From NCBI GenBank assembly GCA_019187225.1, contig JABAQQ010000061.1, forward strand, positions 1 through 34,968: a stretch of DNA of 34,968 nucleotides. Reading direction: 5' to 3'. Positions 8,257 through 15,962 of the stretch are shown piece by piece (positions within the stretch are counted from its first letter, which is position 1; each line of letters begins with the position of its first letter). The position numbers and the translations under genes were made by a program. The notes under the pieces are model-generated. The model searched no databases and had not been told where the DNA came from. It saw nothing but the letters and a program-made list of their open reading frames with translations. The DNA comes from Saprospiraceae bacterium (GTDB lineage: Bacteria > Bacteroidota > Bacteroidia > Chitinophagales > Saprospiraceae).

Positions 8257-9852
8257 TTAATGAGTTCTTTTTCTTTGCAGTAACCACGCCGGTCGTATCT
8301 GAGAAGGATTGGGCCAACCGAGCGCTCCGGCCAAAAAATCTTTGTCGTTTTCCGCTTTTGCCTGCCATATCGCCCGCTGCCAGACGTGTTCGGGCAACAG
8401 AAAATACCGGTAGCCCAAGGCTGTGATCAAGTCAGCATCCGCTTCCCCTGCGTAATACCGCAACGTTTGCATTTGTACATTGGTCGCGATGCGCCACAGA
8501 CGACTCGAATCCACTGCGTATTCGGGCAACCAGGGCATGGCATCCGTACCGGTCGTAAATGTAAAAAATTCCGACAACGCGTTGGGAGCGATGACCAGAA
8601 CAGCGTTTTTTTCTTCCAATACCTGCCGGGAACGATCCGTAATCGCTTCAAAACGGGCATAGCCGGGGTCGTGCAATTCCGGGTCGTAACTTTTCCAGGA
8701 AAAGAAAGAGCAGCAAAGCAAAACAGCTGCAAAAATCAAGCCGCTTCGCATCCTTTTATCAAATTGAAAATCAATTACCAAAAGCGGGGTAAGCAGCACA
8801 AAAACAAGAAAAAAACGCCATGCAACACCGGTGAACGTCCATTCCAGAAAGGGGAAAAGCAGCAGGGAACAAAGGGCGGGCAGAGCGTTGGAGGATTGGG
8901 GATTGCGGATTGGGGATTGGGGATTGGGGATTGGGGATTGCGGATTGAGGAGCCGGGGACGATGTACCAACCGGCAACCGGCAACCGGCAACCGACAACC
9001 GACAACCAACAACCAACAACCGACAACCAACAACCAACAACCCGTAACCGCCGCCACCTCGGCCATCCACCAGCCGGAAATACGCTCCGGACCGAAATAG
9101 CGGACAAAGGAATAGGGTGCGAACTGAGGAGCCCACGACAAAACGCCACTTAACCTCCCGAAATCAACGATATGAAAGAGGCCCGGAAATATCCGGCCTA
9201 TCGTCAGGAATAAACAGATCGCAATGGCTGCATGCAGCAACTTTTTGAGTGAAAAAACCTGTTTATGTCGCGCTATCATCCAAAATGTCAGATATATCAC
9301 TGCCAATGCAAAAGTCAGGCGGTGGCCAAAATAGTTGAACACGAGCAGGAGCACCGGTAAAATTCCGGCCCTTCCGAATACTGAAGACCTGGAAAGTGTC
9401 AGGCGATCGAGGCTTCCGATGAATGCTACCAGCAACACCAGACCAAACAAATTTTTGGGATACTGGGCAGCGAAATAAGTAAGGTGCGGAGAAAAAAGCG
9501 ACCAGACGGTAAATGGCAATGCATACCGGTTTGAAGCTCGGTGGCCGGCCATCCAAAATACGGTGGCTGTAAAAGCGCCTGCCAAAATGGCCGTTCCTGT
9601 TTTGAGGGCCGGAACGTATTCCCCCGTTATCCAGTAAAACAGCCGCAAATAAGGATAGAACAGCGACGCTTCCGGCGAGTGCATGCTACCTGTTTCCTCC
9701 AGCGACTTCAGTTGAACAAGGTAAAAATAAGCGTCCCACCCGTTGGCATAAGATGTCTGCGACAACGCCCAAAGGCGAAACATGGCAGAAGCCGATGCCA
9801 GCCCCAACCCTGCCACCCAATAGCCCGATTTCCAATTTCCAATTTCTGTCAA
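8257..9852 (-). CDS. GT-C type membrane glycosyltransferase-like protein with repeat-encoded insert
   Basis: This 531-residue protein has about ten membrane segments. Near the N-terminus, NGWDAYFYLVQLKSLEETG (residues 37-55) follows the first segment and resembles the first-loop acidic motif of GT-C enzymes (STT3, PMT, ArnT types), with Asp40 as candidate catalytic residue. A polyprenyl-phosphate sugar donor and an envelope acceptor are inferred. Residues about 268-320 are encoded by two tandem heptamer arrays and read as 7-residue repeats (CWLLVVG, CRLPVAG; then NPQSPIP, NPQSPIR). The start is a TTG at 9852, two bases after the stop of the lipoprotein gene, which suggests coupled translation. 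An ATG at residue 24 is a possible alternative start. The first codons (EIGNW) also come from a heptamer repeat. Confidence 0.75.
   Translation of the reverse strand: MTEIGNWKSGYWVAGLGLASASAMFRLWALSQTSYANGWDAYFYLVQLKSLEETGSMHSPEASLFYPYLRLFYWITGEYVPALKTGTAILAGAFTATVFWMAGHRASNRYALPFTVWSLFSPHLTYFAAQYPKNLFGLVLLVAFIGSLDRLTLSRSSVFGRAGILPVLLLVFNYFGHRLTFALAVIYLTFWMIARHKQVFSLKKLLHAAIAICLFLTIGRIFPGLFHIVDFGRLSGVLSWAPQFAPYSFVRYFGPERISGWWMAEVAAVTGCWLLVVGCWLLVVGCRLPVAGCRLVHRPRLLNPQSPIPNPQSPIRNPQSSNALPALCSLLLFPFLEWTFTGVAWRFFLVFVLLTPLLVIDFQFDKRMRSGLIFAAVLLCCSFFSWKSYDPELHDPGYARFEAITDRSRQVLEEKNAVLVIAPNALSEFFTFTTGTDAMPWLPEYAVDSSRLWRIATNVQMQTLRYYAGEADADLITALGYRYFLLPEHVWQRAIWQAKAENDKDFLAGALGWPNPSQIRPAWLLQRKRTH
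8895..8950 (+). repeat. Heptamer array (ATTGGGG), eight units, inside the GT-C gene
   Basis: Eight perfect-period 7-bp units read ATTGGGG, ATTGCGG, ATTGGGG (four times), ATTGCGG, ATTGAGG. The length of 56 bp keeps the minus-strand reading frame open and encodes the Asn-Pro-Gln-Ser-Pro repeats. Confidence 0.95.
8968..9051 (+). repeat. Heptamer array (CAACCGG/CAACCAA), about twelve units, inside the GT-C gene
   Basis: About twelve consecutive 7-bp units from 8968, running CAACCGG (three), CAACCGA, CAACCAA and mixtures, ending with CAACCCG and TAACCGC. It is separated from the ATTGGGG array by 17 bp. On the minus strand it encodes the CWLLVVG-type repeats. Confidence 0.95.
9827..9845 (+). repeat. 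Short heptamer array (CCAATTT) at the start of the GT-C gene
   Basis: GATTT followed by two CCAATTT units. It encodes residues 3-7 or so of the GT-C protein, right after the TTG start. The same unit occurs within the HMG-CoA synthase gene at 24195-24230. Confidence 0.75.
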
Positions 9853-9854
9853 AA

Positions 9855-11303
9855 TTACCGGATATAAAACGCTCCAATCATCTTTTTCCCCCTCACGACG
9901 CTGCCATCCGTGAACAGTTCGTCGCTGAATATCCGCGTTACTTTTTTACTGGATCGCCCCCGGTAATAGTCGGCAAAGTCTGACACATTGTTCCATTTGC
10001 CGAAAATCCTGATGACGAAATTTGCAGCATCGGAAGACACCATTTCCCAGTTGCCGTCGGCAAGGGTTTGGCTGACAGTGCCATCAGGCATGGTGTCGTT
10101 GCTGTAGAACACGAAGGTGCCGTCGGAGCGCAGGATAAGCGATTGTTGCGTGATCACACCCGCTTCTTCCACTGAATTGCTGATGCGGCGATTGAAGATT
10201 TGAGTGAGCGGCGAGCTGCCGGTTTTGTTGCGCAAGGCCGCCTGGTTTTGCTCCGGCAATTTGGAATCCAGCACAAAGGCCCGGTGGCCGTCGAAAAACA
10301 CCAGGTCGCTGACCGCCAGGTCTTTGTACTTGCTTCCGGCGTAAATGCTTTTTACCTTCAACTCAAAACGTTGCCCTTTAACCGCGGTGGTGAGTTCGAT
10401 CTTTTGGCCGGCTTTCGTATCGCGCAGGGTGTACGCAGCCATCGTGCCGTCTTTTGCGCCGAATTCAAAACTGCGCACCCTCGCATTGGCGGCGAAGTGT
10501 TCGTCGGAGCGCTGGTAACCGTTCCAAATCTGAATGGCAGTGATATTCACCGGCTCTTCGAAGTTGAAAGACAAGGTCTCACCCTCGCCGGACGATGTTT
10601 TGTTGCCTTCCACCCAAACAAATTCCTTGCGGGAATCGAACAGATTGGCGGCGCTGTACGCCATTTCCGGTTCGAGTGTAGAGGAGGCCGACAGCGAACC
10701 GAATACCCGCTTGGGTGGCATGATGCGCATCGGTTCTCCCTTGTCGTTCAGCATGTTCAATGCTTTCACGCCGACGTATGCATTGGCGGGAAACGATTCG
10801 ATCGCTATGGCCGCGCCTTCTTTTTCGCGTTGGGCGGTTTGCTCCTGCCCCGTTTTTACGAAGCGGATGTACAGCGATTTGACCGGTTTTTTCCCCAAAG
10901 CAATGTTGTCGCCGGGCTTGCCACTTTCGCCCAACGATCCGTTTACATACGTTTGGATGAAAGCACTCTCCTCCTGAAAACTGCCTTCCTCCGGCACGAG
11001 TTGGACCGATTGGAGCGGTAACGCATTGGTAAAATAAAGCATGATGCCCTCGTCAGGGCCGGTGCCTGCCAGCGTTTGCCAACCGGTAGCCGGATCATCG
11101 TCGAAAAGGTCGTACACTTCGTGCGCCGGCGAACTGGAGGTGGCATAAATACCTTCCAGCCAGGTGATCGGGCGGGCATCCTGTGGAACGTTAGAAGACA
11201 CGGGCGGCGCTTCGGTGGGCGGAATGCCAGGTTTCGGCGCTTCTCCGCCGCAGGCAGCGAGCGCCAGCAAAAAAGCGGGTAACAAAACGGTTTTTGATTT
11301 CAT
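9855..11303 (-). CDS. Lipoprotein with two NADase-type glycan-binding (discoidin-like) modules
   Basis: The protein has 482 residues from the ATG at 11303. The frame is open to 11429, but this start gives a signal MKSKTVLLPAFLLALAAC with the lipid Cys at 18. The first module, about residues 45-180, has YDLFDDDPATGWQTLAGTGPDEGI and 'LQSVQLVP'. The second, about residues 195-330, has SAANLFDSRKEFVWVEG, GEGETLSFNFEEPVNITAIQIWNGYQRS and ARVRSFEF, which match the NADase-type glycan-binding module related to F5/8 type C domains. The C-terminal 130 residues resemble a lipocalin-like 'DGTFVFYSND...GNWEMV' domain. It probably sits on the cell surface and binds glycans. The next gene in the operon is the GT-C protein, two bases on, which suggests a shared glycan role. 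Confidence 0.8.
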   Translation of the reverse strand: MKSKTVLLPAFLLALAACGGEAPKPGIPPTEAPPVSSNVPQDARPITWLEGIYATSSSPAHEVYDLFDDDPATGWQTLAGTGPDEGIMLYFTNALPLQSVQLVPEEGSFQEESAFIQTYVNGSLGESGKPGDNIALGKKPVKSLYIRFVKTGQEQTAQREKEGAAIAIESFPANAYVGVKALNMLNDKGEPMRIMPPKRVFGSLSASSTLEPEMAYSAANLFDSRKEFVWVEGNKTSSGEGETLSFNFEEPVNITAIQIWNGYQRSDEHFAANARVRSFEFGAKDGTMAAYTLRDTKAGQKIELTTAVKGQRFELKVKSIYAGSKYKDLAVSDLVFFDGHRAFVLDSKLPEQNQAALRNKTGSSPLTQIFNRRISNSVEEAGVITQQSLILRSDGTFVFYSNDTMPDGTVSQTLADGNWEMVSSDAANFVIRIFGKWNNVSDFADYYRGRSSKKVTRIFSDELFTDGSVVRGKKMIGAFYIR

Positions 11304-11570
11304 CTGAAAAAAATTTGTCCGACAAATGTATGTGTTACAAGGCGGCGTGAACGCCTTCAGCCTTTTTTTCAAAACATAAATTCCATCAGGATTTTTCCGT
11401 AACAAGGTGTTCCCTGAATTTTCACACAATTTTAAAACCGATTATTGGGGGAAGCATACCGGGTGCGGTTAAAAAAGGTTTTTTTGCTAACACTTTCATT
11501 TTCAATCATTGATATTTGTCTTTTTCCCGCCAAAACAGGGATTGAAAAGCGAAAAATGTTAATGAAAAAA

Positions 11571-11600
11571 TTGGGTCGAATACAAAATGCGCTACTTTTG
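11571..11600 (+). promoter_or_regulatory. Promoter of the exbB-exbD-tonB set
   Basis: TTG (11571-11573), exactly 19 nt, then TACTTTTG (11593-11600), a full match to the Bacteroidota consensus. Transcription would start near 11607, about 56 nt before the exbB ATG. Confidence 0.72.
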
Positions 11601-11662
11601 GCGTTCGCATTCGCAAAAAAGAAAACAATCGGTTTCATCAACTAACAGCAACAACGCCTGAT

Positions 11663-12391
11663 ATGATAACTAACGCCTTTCTGACCTCTTTCTTCTTTCT
11701 GCAAGCGACGCCGCCTGTCAAACAAAGCACGACCACGCCTACGACTACCCCGGCAGAATCGCAGAGCTTGTTCGATCTCATCACCGGCAGCAGCGCCTCG
11801 GGCCAGGTCGTGATCGGAATACTGTCATTGCTTTCCATTTACGCGGTTTATATCATCGTGGAGCGTTATCTCACGCTGAGCCGCGCCGGACAGGTTGACC
11901 AGAACTTCATGAACAGCATCCGCAACAGCGTGGAGAACGGCAACCTGCAGGCTGCCAAGGCACTGTGTCAGAGTGTGGACGCGCCGATGGCCCGGATGGT
12001 GGAAAAAGGTCTCGACCGCATCGGTAAACCGCTGGACGACATCAACAAATCCATCGAAAACGTCGGCAACCTCGAGCTATTGAAACTCGAAAAAAATCTT
12101 TCAACCCTGGCTTCCATTTCCGGCATCGCGCCGATGATCGGTCTGTTGGGAACGGTCGTGGGTCTGATCATCGCCTTCCAGGCCATGGCCAACGCCGAAG
12201 GCGCCATCACCGCCAAAACGCTGTCCGACGGTATCTACCACGCCCTCACGGCTACGGCCTTCGGTCTGTTCGTATCCATTATCGCCATGGCTGGTTATAA
12301 CCTCCTGGTATCCAAACTCGACCAGGTGATCTTCAAGATGGAAAACACGGCCATGCAGTTTATGGACCTGTTGCAGGAGCCTTCGCGCTAA
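11663..12391 (+). CDS. exbB: MotA/TolQ/ExbB proton channel family protein
   Basis: This 242-residue inner-membrane protein forms the proton channel that powers TonB-dependent outer-membrane transport. A hydrophobic N-terminus and a Thr/Pro-rich stretch precede the first core segment (VVIGILSLLSIYAVYIIVERY). A long cytoplasmic helix region follows, then the hallmark SISGIAPMIGLLGTVVGLIIAFQAMA and a last segment TAFGLFVSIIAMAGYNLL. Order and length fit ExbB. It starts the set exbB-exbD-tonB, with the promoter at 11571-11600. A TolQ role is possible, but the neighbouring TonB-like gene favours ExbB. Confidence 0.93.
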   Translation: MITNAFLTSFFFLQATPPVKQSTTTPTTTPAESQSLFDLITGSSASGQVVIGILSLLSIYAVYIIVERYLTLSRAGQVDQNFMNSIRNSVENGNLQAAKALCQSVDAPMARMVEKGLDRIGKPLDDINKSIENVGNLELLKLEKNLSTLASISGIAPMIGLLGTVVGLIIAFQAMANAEGAITAKTLSDGIYHALTATAFGLFVSIIAMAGYNLLVSKLDQVIFKMENTAMQFMDLLQEPSR

Positions 12392-12392
12392 T

Positions 12393-12438
12393 GAGGCTGT
12401 CTCATTCATCACTTATCATTCATCATTCATCATTTGAA
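12393..12438 (+). repeat. GAGGCTGTCTC motif and ATTCATC heptamer array between exbB and exbD
   Basis: GAGGCTGTCTC lies at 12393-12403, right after the exbB stop, and recurs in both orientations at 13886-13896 and 13998-14008. It is followed by five 7-bp units at 12404-12438 (ATTCATC, ACTTATC, ATTCATC, ATTCATC, ATTTGAA), which end three bases before the exbD ATG. Confidence 0.8.
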
Positions 12439-12441
12439 AAT

Positions 12442-12861
12442 ATGGGACTCAAAAGGAGACAACGCGTAGAGCCGGAGTTCAGTTTGGCGGCCATGATTGA
12501 CGTCATATTTCTGTTGCTGATGTTTTTCATGCTGACGTCCAACTTCGTCACTACCAATTCGCTGCAATTGCAGCTGCCCTCGAGCAGTTCATCCTCCCCG
12601 ATCGCCTCGACGCCGCTGGCTGTTTCGATCAAAAAGACCGGGCAGATATACCTCGGTAACAGCACCATTACCCGGCAAGCCTTGCAAGGCACGCTGGCTT
12701 CGCGCGTGAAAGCGGAAAATAAAGACCCTAAACAAGTGACCATCACCATCGCCGCCGAACAGGGCGTGCCCATCGAGGATGTGGTTTTTGTGCTCGATAT
12801 TGCGAATAAATTGAAAGTGAAAACTATTTTGGCCACCAGCCAGTTAAAAGAAGAAGAATAA
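12442..12861 (+). CDS. exbD: Biopolymer transport protein ExbD
   Basis: The protein has 139 residues from the ATG at 12442. The frame is open upstream to 12391, but those codons are heptamer repeat. A short cytoplasmic tail (MGLKRRQRVEPEFSLAAM) leads to a single membrane segment with the conserved Asp of MIDVIFLLLMFFML, the proton-carrying residue of ExbD. The periplasmic domain has the typical ending PIEDVVFVLDIANKLKVKTILATS. It works with ExbB and TonB. The heptamer array in front of the start is notable for a core transport gene. Confidence 0.93.
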   Translation: MGLKRRQRVEPEFSLAAMIDVIFLLLMFFMLTSNFVTTNSLQLQLPSSSSSSPIASTPLAVSIKKTGQIYLGNSTITRQALQGTLASRVKAENKDPKQVTITIAAEQGVPIEDVVFVLDIANKLKVKTILATSQLKEEE

Positions 12862-12912
12862 TTATGCAATTTTAACCCCCCATTTCATCACCCGATAAAA
12901 ACTGCGATTGTT

Positions 12913-13866
12913 ATGAAAGCCATTGTTCACCGGGAAGAAGACCGCACGAAAGCGGTGCTCACCAGCGTCATGCTCCACGTGGGGCTGCTGGCCCTGCTGA
13001 TCTTTTACAAATTTGCCGCGCCGGAAAAGGCCATCGAGCCTCCTCCCGTTTTCATCAATATTGAAACGAGCGATTGGGGCGGCGGCGGCGACGACGCCGC
13101 ACAGGGCGAACCCGACCGGGGAATGAACAGTACGCCGGCTCCTGCAGGCGAACCCACCGACGTGGCTGAAGCGGAAACACCCGCCGAAGCGCCTGCCGAG
13201 CCCAAACCCACCCCGCCGGCACCAACGCCGCCGGTCAAAACCCAACCTACCCCAACCACACCGACAACCGAAGACCCGGAGGTGGCAGCCCTGCGGCGCC
13301 AGCAACAAGAAGAAGCCAAACGCAAACAGGAAGAACAGAACAGGCTTGCAGCCATACAACGCGAAAAAGACCGCCTCGCACAGGAGGCAGCAGCGGAAAA
13401 AGCCCGCCAGGAGCAAGCCCGCAGGGATAAGATCAAAAATTCGGGACTCGGCAGCGGCGGTACCGGACAGGGCAGCGGCGGCGGCGGCAAACCCGGCAAC
13501 CAAGGTGTTCCCGGCGGCACGGGCAGTAATCCATTCGGACAAAGCCCCGGCGGCGGCGGCGGCACCGGCGGCGGCCAGGGTACGGGCACGGGAGCTTCAG
13601 TCGGCGGCGGCCTGGGCGGACGTAAAGTGCTGAGCCTGGCGAAAGCTTCTTACACCTCCAACAAACAGGGCACCGTCCGCGTAAAAGTCTGCGTCAACAG
13701 CGACGGCCAGGTGGTCAGCGCCGAAGCCACCCAGGCCGGCTCCACCACGACCGATGCATCGCTGCGCTCATCGGCGACGGCGGCAGCGCGCCAATGCCGC
13801 TTCGCGGCGGCGCCGGGCACCGACGTGCAATGCGGCTGGATCGAATACAATTTTATCCTGAAATAA
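12913..13866 (+). CDS. TonB-family energy transducer
   Basis: This 317-residue protein has one membrane anchor near residues 16-34 (AVLTSVMLHVGLLALLIFYKF), as in TonB and TolA. Then come an acidic Gly/Asp part, a Pro/Ala/Glu-rich spacer (about 70-118), a charged coiled coil (about 120-170, rich in Gln, Glu, Arg and Ala), a long Gly-rich stretch (about 175-235) and a C-terminal domain (about 240-317) with GTVRVKVCVNSDGQVVSAE and CRFAA, which fits the TonB C-terminal fold. It would span the periplasm to outer-membrane receptors. The coiled coil also recalls TolA, so a Tol role is not ruled out. It follows exbD by 51 bp. Confidence 0.88.
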   Translation: MKAIVHREEDRTKAVLTSVMLHVGLLALLIFYKFAAPEKAIEPPPVFINIETSDWGGGGDDAAQGEPDRGMNSTPAPAGEPTDVAEAETPAEAPAEPKPTPPAPTPPVKTQPTPTTPTTEDPEVAALRRQQQEEAKRKQEEQNRLAAIQREKDRLAQEAAAEKARQEQARRDKIKNSGLGSGGTGQGSGGGGKPGNQGVPGGTGSNPFGQSPGGGGGTGGGQGTGTGASVGGGLGGRKVLSLAKASYTSNKQGTVRVKVCVNSDGQVVSAEATQAGSTTTDASLRSSATAAARQCRFAAAPGTDVQCGWIEYNFILK

Positions 13867-13883
13867 GTGAACAGACATTTGTT

Positions 13884-14016
13884 AAGAGGCTGTCTCTTAA
13901 GTTTGTTTATTTGTTTAATTGTGGATTTGGTTATACCCTCCTAACGAGGGTTGTTTTCAAATAAACAAATCACCATATAAACAAATCAACGACTTATGAG
14001 ACAGCCTCCTCTTTTT
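13884..14016. repeat. Long inverted repeat with GAGGCTGTCTC arms after the TonB-like gene
   Basis: AAGAGGCTGTCTCTTAAGT (13884-13902) is mirrored by ACTTATGAGACAGCCT with CTCTT following (13992-14013). TTGTTTATTTGTTT and AAACAAAT tracts inside extend the pairing. A small CCCTC/GAGGG stem occupies the centre, and TTTTTT follows the right arm. It may act as a terminator, or it may be a remnant of a small mobile element. The rest of the gap to 14119 shows a TACATTTG box at 14072-14079 but no matching TTG. Confidence 0.75.
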
Positions 14017-14119
14017 TAACGAAACCTGAATCTCCGGTTTTCGGCAGAATAGAATTATTGCAAAGGCGTTTTACATTTGACCGATCAATTGAATTCCAAA
14101 ACTCAACTACCGTTACAAC

Positions 14120-15586
14120 ATGAAGCGCTATCTCACCCTCTTGCTATTCACCACCCTTCTTGCCTCTTCCTGCAGTATTTTCAAAAAAAATTCCGAGCCA
14201 GCCCCGGCAGCATATACTGCCCGCGCCGGCGCCGACCGCAACCAAACCTATACCGACAAATTCCAGACCGCTGCCATACTTGAAATGCAGCGCCTTGGGG
14301 TACCCGCCAGTATCACCCTCGCGCAGGGCATCCTCGAAAGCGGCGCCGGCACCAGTGAACTGGCCCAAAACGCCAACAACCATTTCGGTATCAAATGCGG
14401 CAACAACTGGACAGGTGATAAGTACATGAAAAAAGACGATGACCGCGACGCGAACGGCGATATCAAGGAATCCTGCTTTCGCAAATACAAAAAGGTGGAA
14501 GACAGTTATATGGATCACGGCCAGTTCCTGCGCGATCCAAAAAAAGAAACCCGGTACGGTTTTTTATTCAAACTGGATCCTACCGACTACAAAGGCTGGG
14601 CACAGGGTCTGCAGGCCGCGGGCTATTCCACTTCCAACACGTATGCAGACAAACTGATCGACATCATCGAGCGGTACAAACTCTACGAATACGATATCCC
14701 TGGTAAAAATACAAACGTGCTACCCAACCCGGAAAAACCCCAATACGGCACGGAAACCGACGCCGACATCGCGCTGCCTACCGCTGAAAACCGCGTGGGA
14801 CGCGTCAACAACGTTAAAGTCGTGGTGGCCCGCGAAGGCGAAACCATCAACGATATTGCCAAAGCATTCCGCCTCAGCCCGGCCAAACTGGTGGGATACA
14901 ACGACCACGGCTATACGCCCATCCAGAAACTCAAAGCGAACACGCGCATTTTCCTCGATCAAAAAAAGGACAAAGCCAGTGCCAGCGAGCACATCGTGAA
15001 AGGCAACCAGACCATGCACGAAATTTCCCAGATTTATGGGGTCAAACTCAATAAAATACTCGAACGCAACGGCATGAGCAGGGGCCAGGAGCCCGCCGAA
15101 GGAACGCGCATCCGCCTGAACAGCAAACGCGCGGCCAACGATCCGGTCCAACTCCGGGACGCATCGGATGCCGGAGATGCCTCCACCGATAAACCCAACG
15201 AATACTGGCCTACTACCCCACCTTCCGAAACCATGACGCCCGATGAAGGGGGCTTACTCGACGAGATCAGTGGCGGCGAAGCCAATAAAAACCAGCCTGT
15301 GCCGGCGCCAACCACCCCCGCGACGCCCGACAAGCCCGCCACCGGCGCACCCGCCCCGGTAGTGACCGGCGCCGGTTATCCGCCCGTCATCACCAATCCG
15401 AATCCCACACCCAACCCGAACCCGACGACGCCACCCGTCGCTGCGCCCGGCACCCATATTGTGGTCAAAGGCGATACACTGACCAACATCGCACGGCGGT
15501 ACAATACGACTGTCGCGCGGCTGAAACAGATCAACAATCTGAAGAGCGATTATATCCAGATCGGGCAGACGTTGAGGGTGCAGTGA
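14120..15586 (+). CDS. Glucosaminidase (GH73) lipoprotein with LysM domains
   Basis: This 488-residue protein cuts peptidoglycan glycan strands. The signal MKRYLTLLLFTTLLASSC places a lipid Cys at 18. A GH73-type domain covers about residues 45-195, with ITLAQGILESGAGTSELA carrying the presumed catalytic Glu, then NNHFGIKC and FRKYKKVEDSYMDHGQFL, all typical. Two LysM-like repeats follow (VVAREGETINDIAKAF near 235 and EHIVKGNQTMHEISQIYG near 292). After a Pro/Thr-rich linker, a canonical third LysM ends the protein (HIVVKGDTLTNIARRYNTT, about 443-488). LysM domains hold the enzyme on the wall. Cell separation or wall turnover is the likely role. Confidence 0.93.
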   Translation: MKRYLTLLLFTTLLASSCSIFKKNSEPAPAAYTARAGADRNQTYTDKFQTAAILEMQRLGVPASITLAQGILESGAGTSELAQNANNHFGIKCGNNWTGDKYMKKDDDRDANGDIKESCFRKYKKVEDSYMDHGQFLRDPKKETRYGFLFKLDPTDYKGWAQGLQAAGYSTSNTYADKLIDIIERYKLYEYDIPGKNTNVLPNPEKPQYGTETDADIALPTAENRVGRVNNVKVVVAREGETINDIAKAFRLSPAKLVGYNDHGYTPIQKLKANTRIFLDQKKDKASASEHIVKGNQTMHEISQIYGVKLNKILERNGMSRGQEPAEGTRIRLNSKRAANDPVQLRDASDAGDASTDKPNEYWPTTPPSETMTPDEGGLLDEISGGEANKNQPVPAPTTPATPDKPATGAPAPVVTGAGYPPVITNPNPTPNPNPTTPPVAAPGTHIVVKGDTLTNIARRYNTTVARLKQINNLKSDYIQIGQTLRVQ

Positions 15587-15962
15587 GGGTTACCTGCGTG
15601 CTGCATGCGAGGACTGTCTTTGATTGTCTCTACAGAAGTCCGGAAGAGAGCCGAGATACGATGTGATTTTTTCTTTCCCTTTTAAAAATGCCCCTACCGG
15701 TAGGTTCGCCACCGGCAGGGGTATTCTATTTGACGGATCAAATACCGGTGGCAATTTCACCGGTATTTCTAAAATTTCTTTTGCTAAGGATTTATTGAAT
15801 AGAATAAAAATAATAAACTTAAAATACTTAAAAAGTAAAAATAATATTTTAAATTGCAAAAAAATATCTTTATTTCAAATTGAACTTACGCTTTTCACCA
15901 AAATTCACCAACATCTTTGCAGCACGGTTGCTTCGTTTTTTCAAATTTCAAAACCTCTTGTT
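15587..15962 (+). other. Non-coding region before the TIR locus
   Basis: This stretch of 376 bp has a run of palindromes at 15691-15768, then very AT-rich DNA from about 15770 to 15870 and CATCTTTG at 15912-15919. A frame in phase with the TIR gene stays open back to 15624, but its translation there has no family features. No TAnnTTTG box with a well-spaced TTG was found. Confidence 0.6.
15691..15768. repeat. Three adjoining palindromes upstream of the TIR gene
   Basis: The first stem is CCCCTaCCGGT/ACCGGcAGGGG (15691-15721, one mismatch). TATTTGA/TCAAATA follows (15727-15744). The last is the perfect 11-bp stem AAATACCGGTG/CACCGGTATTT (15740-15768, 7-nt loop). The second and third share bases and so are mutually exclusive. 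The ACCGG core is shared by the first and third. Confidence 0.8.

Noticed and set aside
8895-9051. Tandem arrays considered as a CRISPR array
   Set aside because: Units are 7 bp and contiguous, with no spacers and no cas genes nearby.
10200-11021. 273-residue plus-strand open frame opposite the glycan-binding lipoprotein
   Set aside because: The minus-strand reading has a lipoprotein signal and recognisable modules, while this one has none.
12862-13542. 226-residue minus-strand open frame opposite the TonB-like gene
   Set aside because: Low-complexity Gly/Arg/Phe sequence produced by the GC-rich repeats of the TonB-like gene, with no domain.
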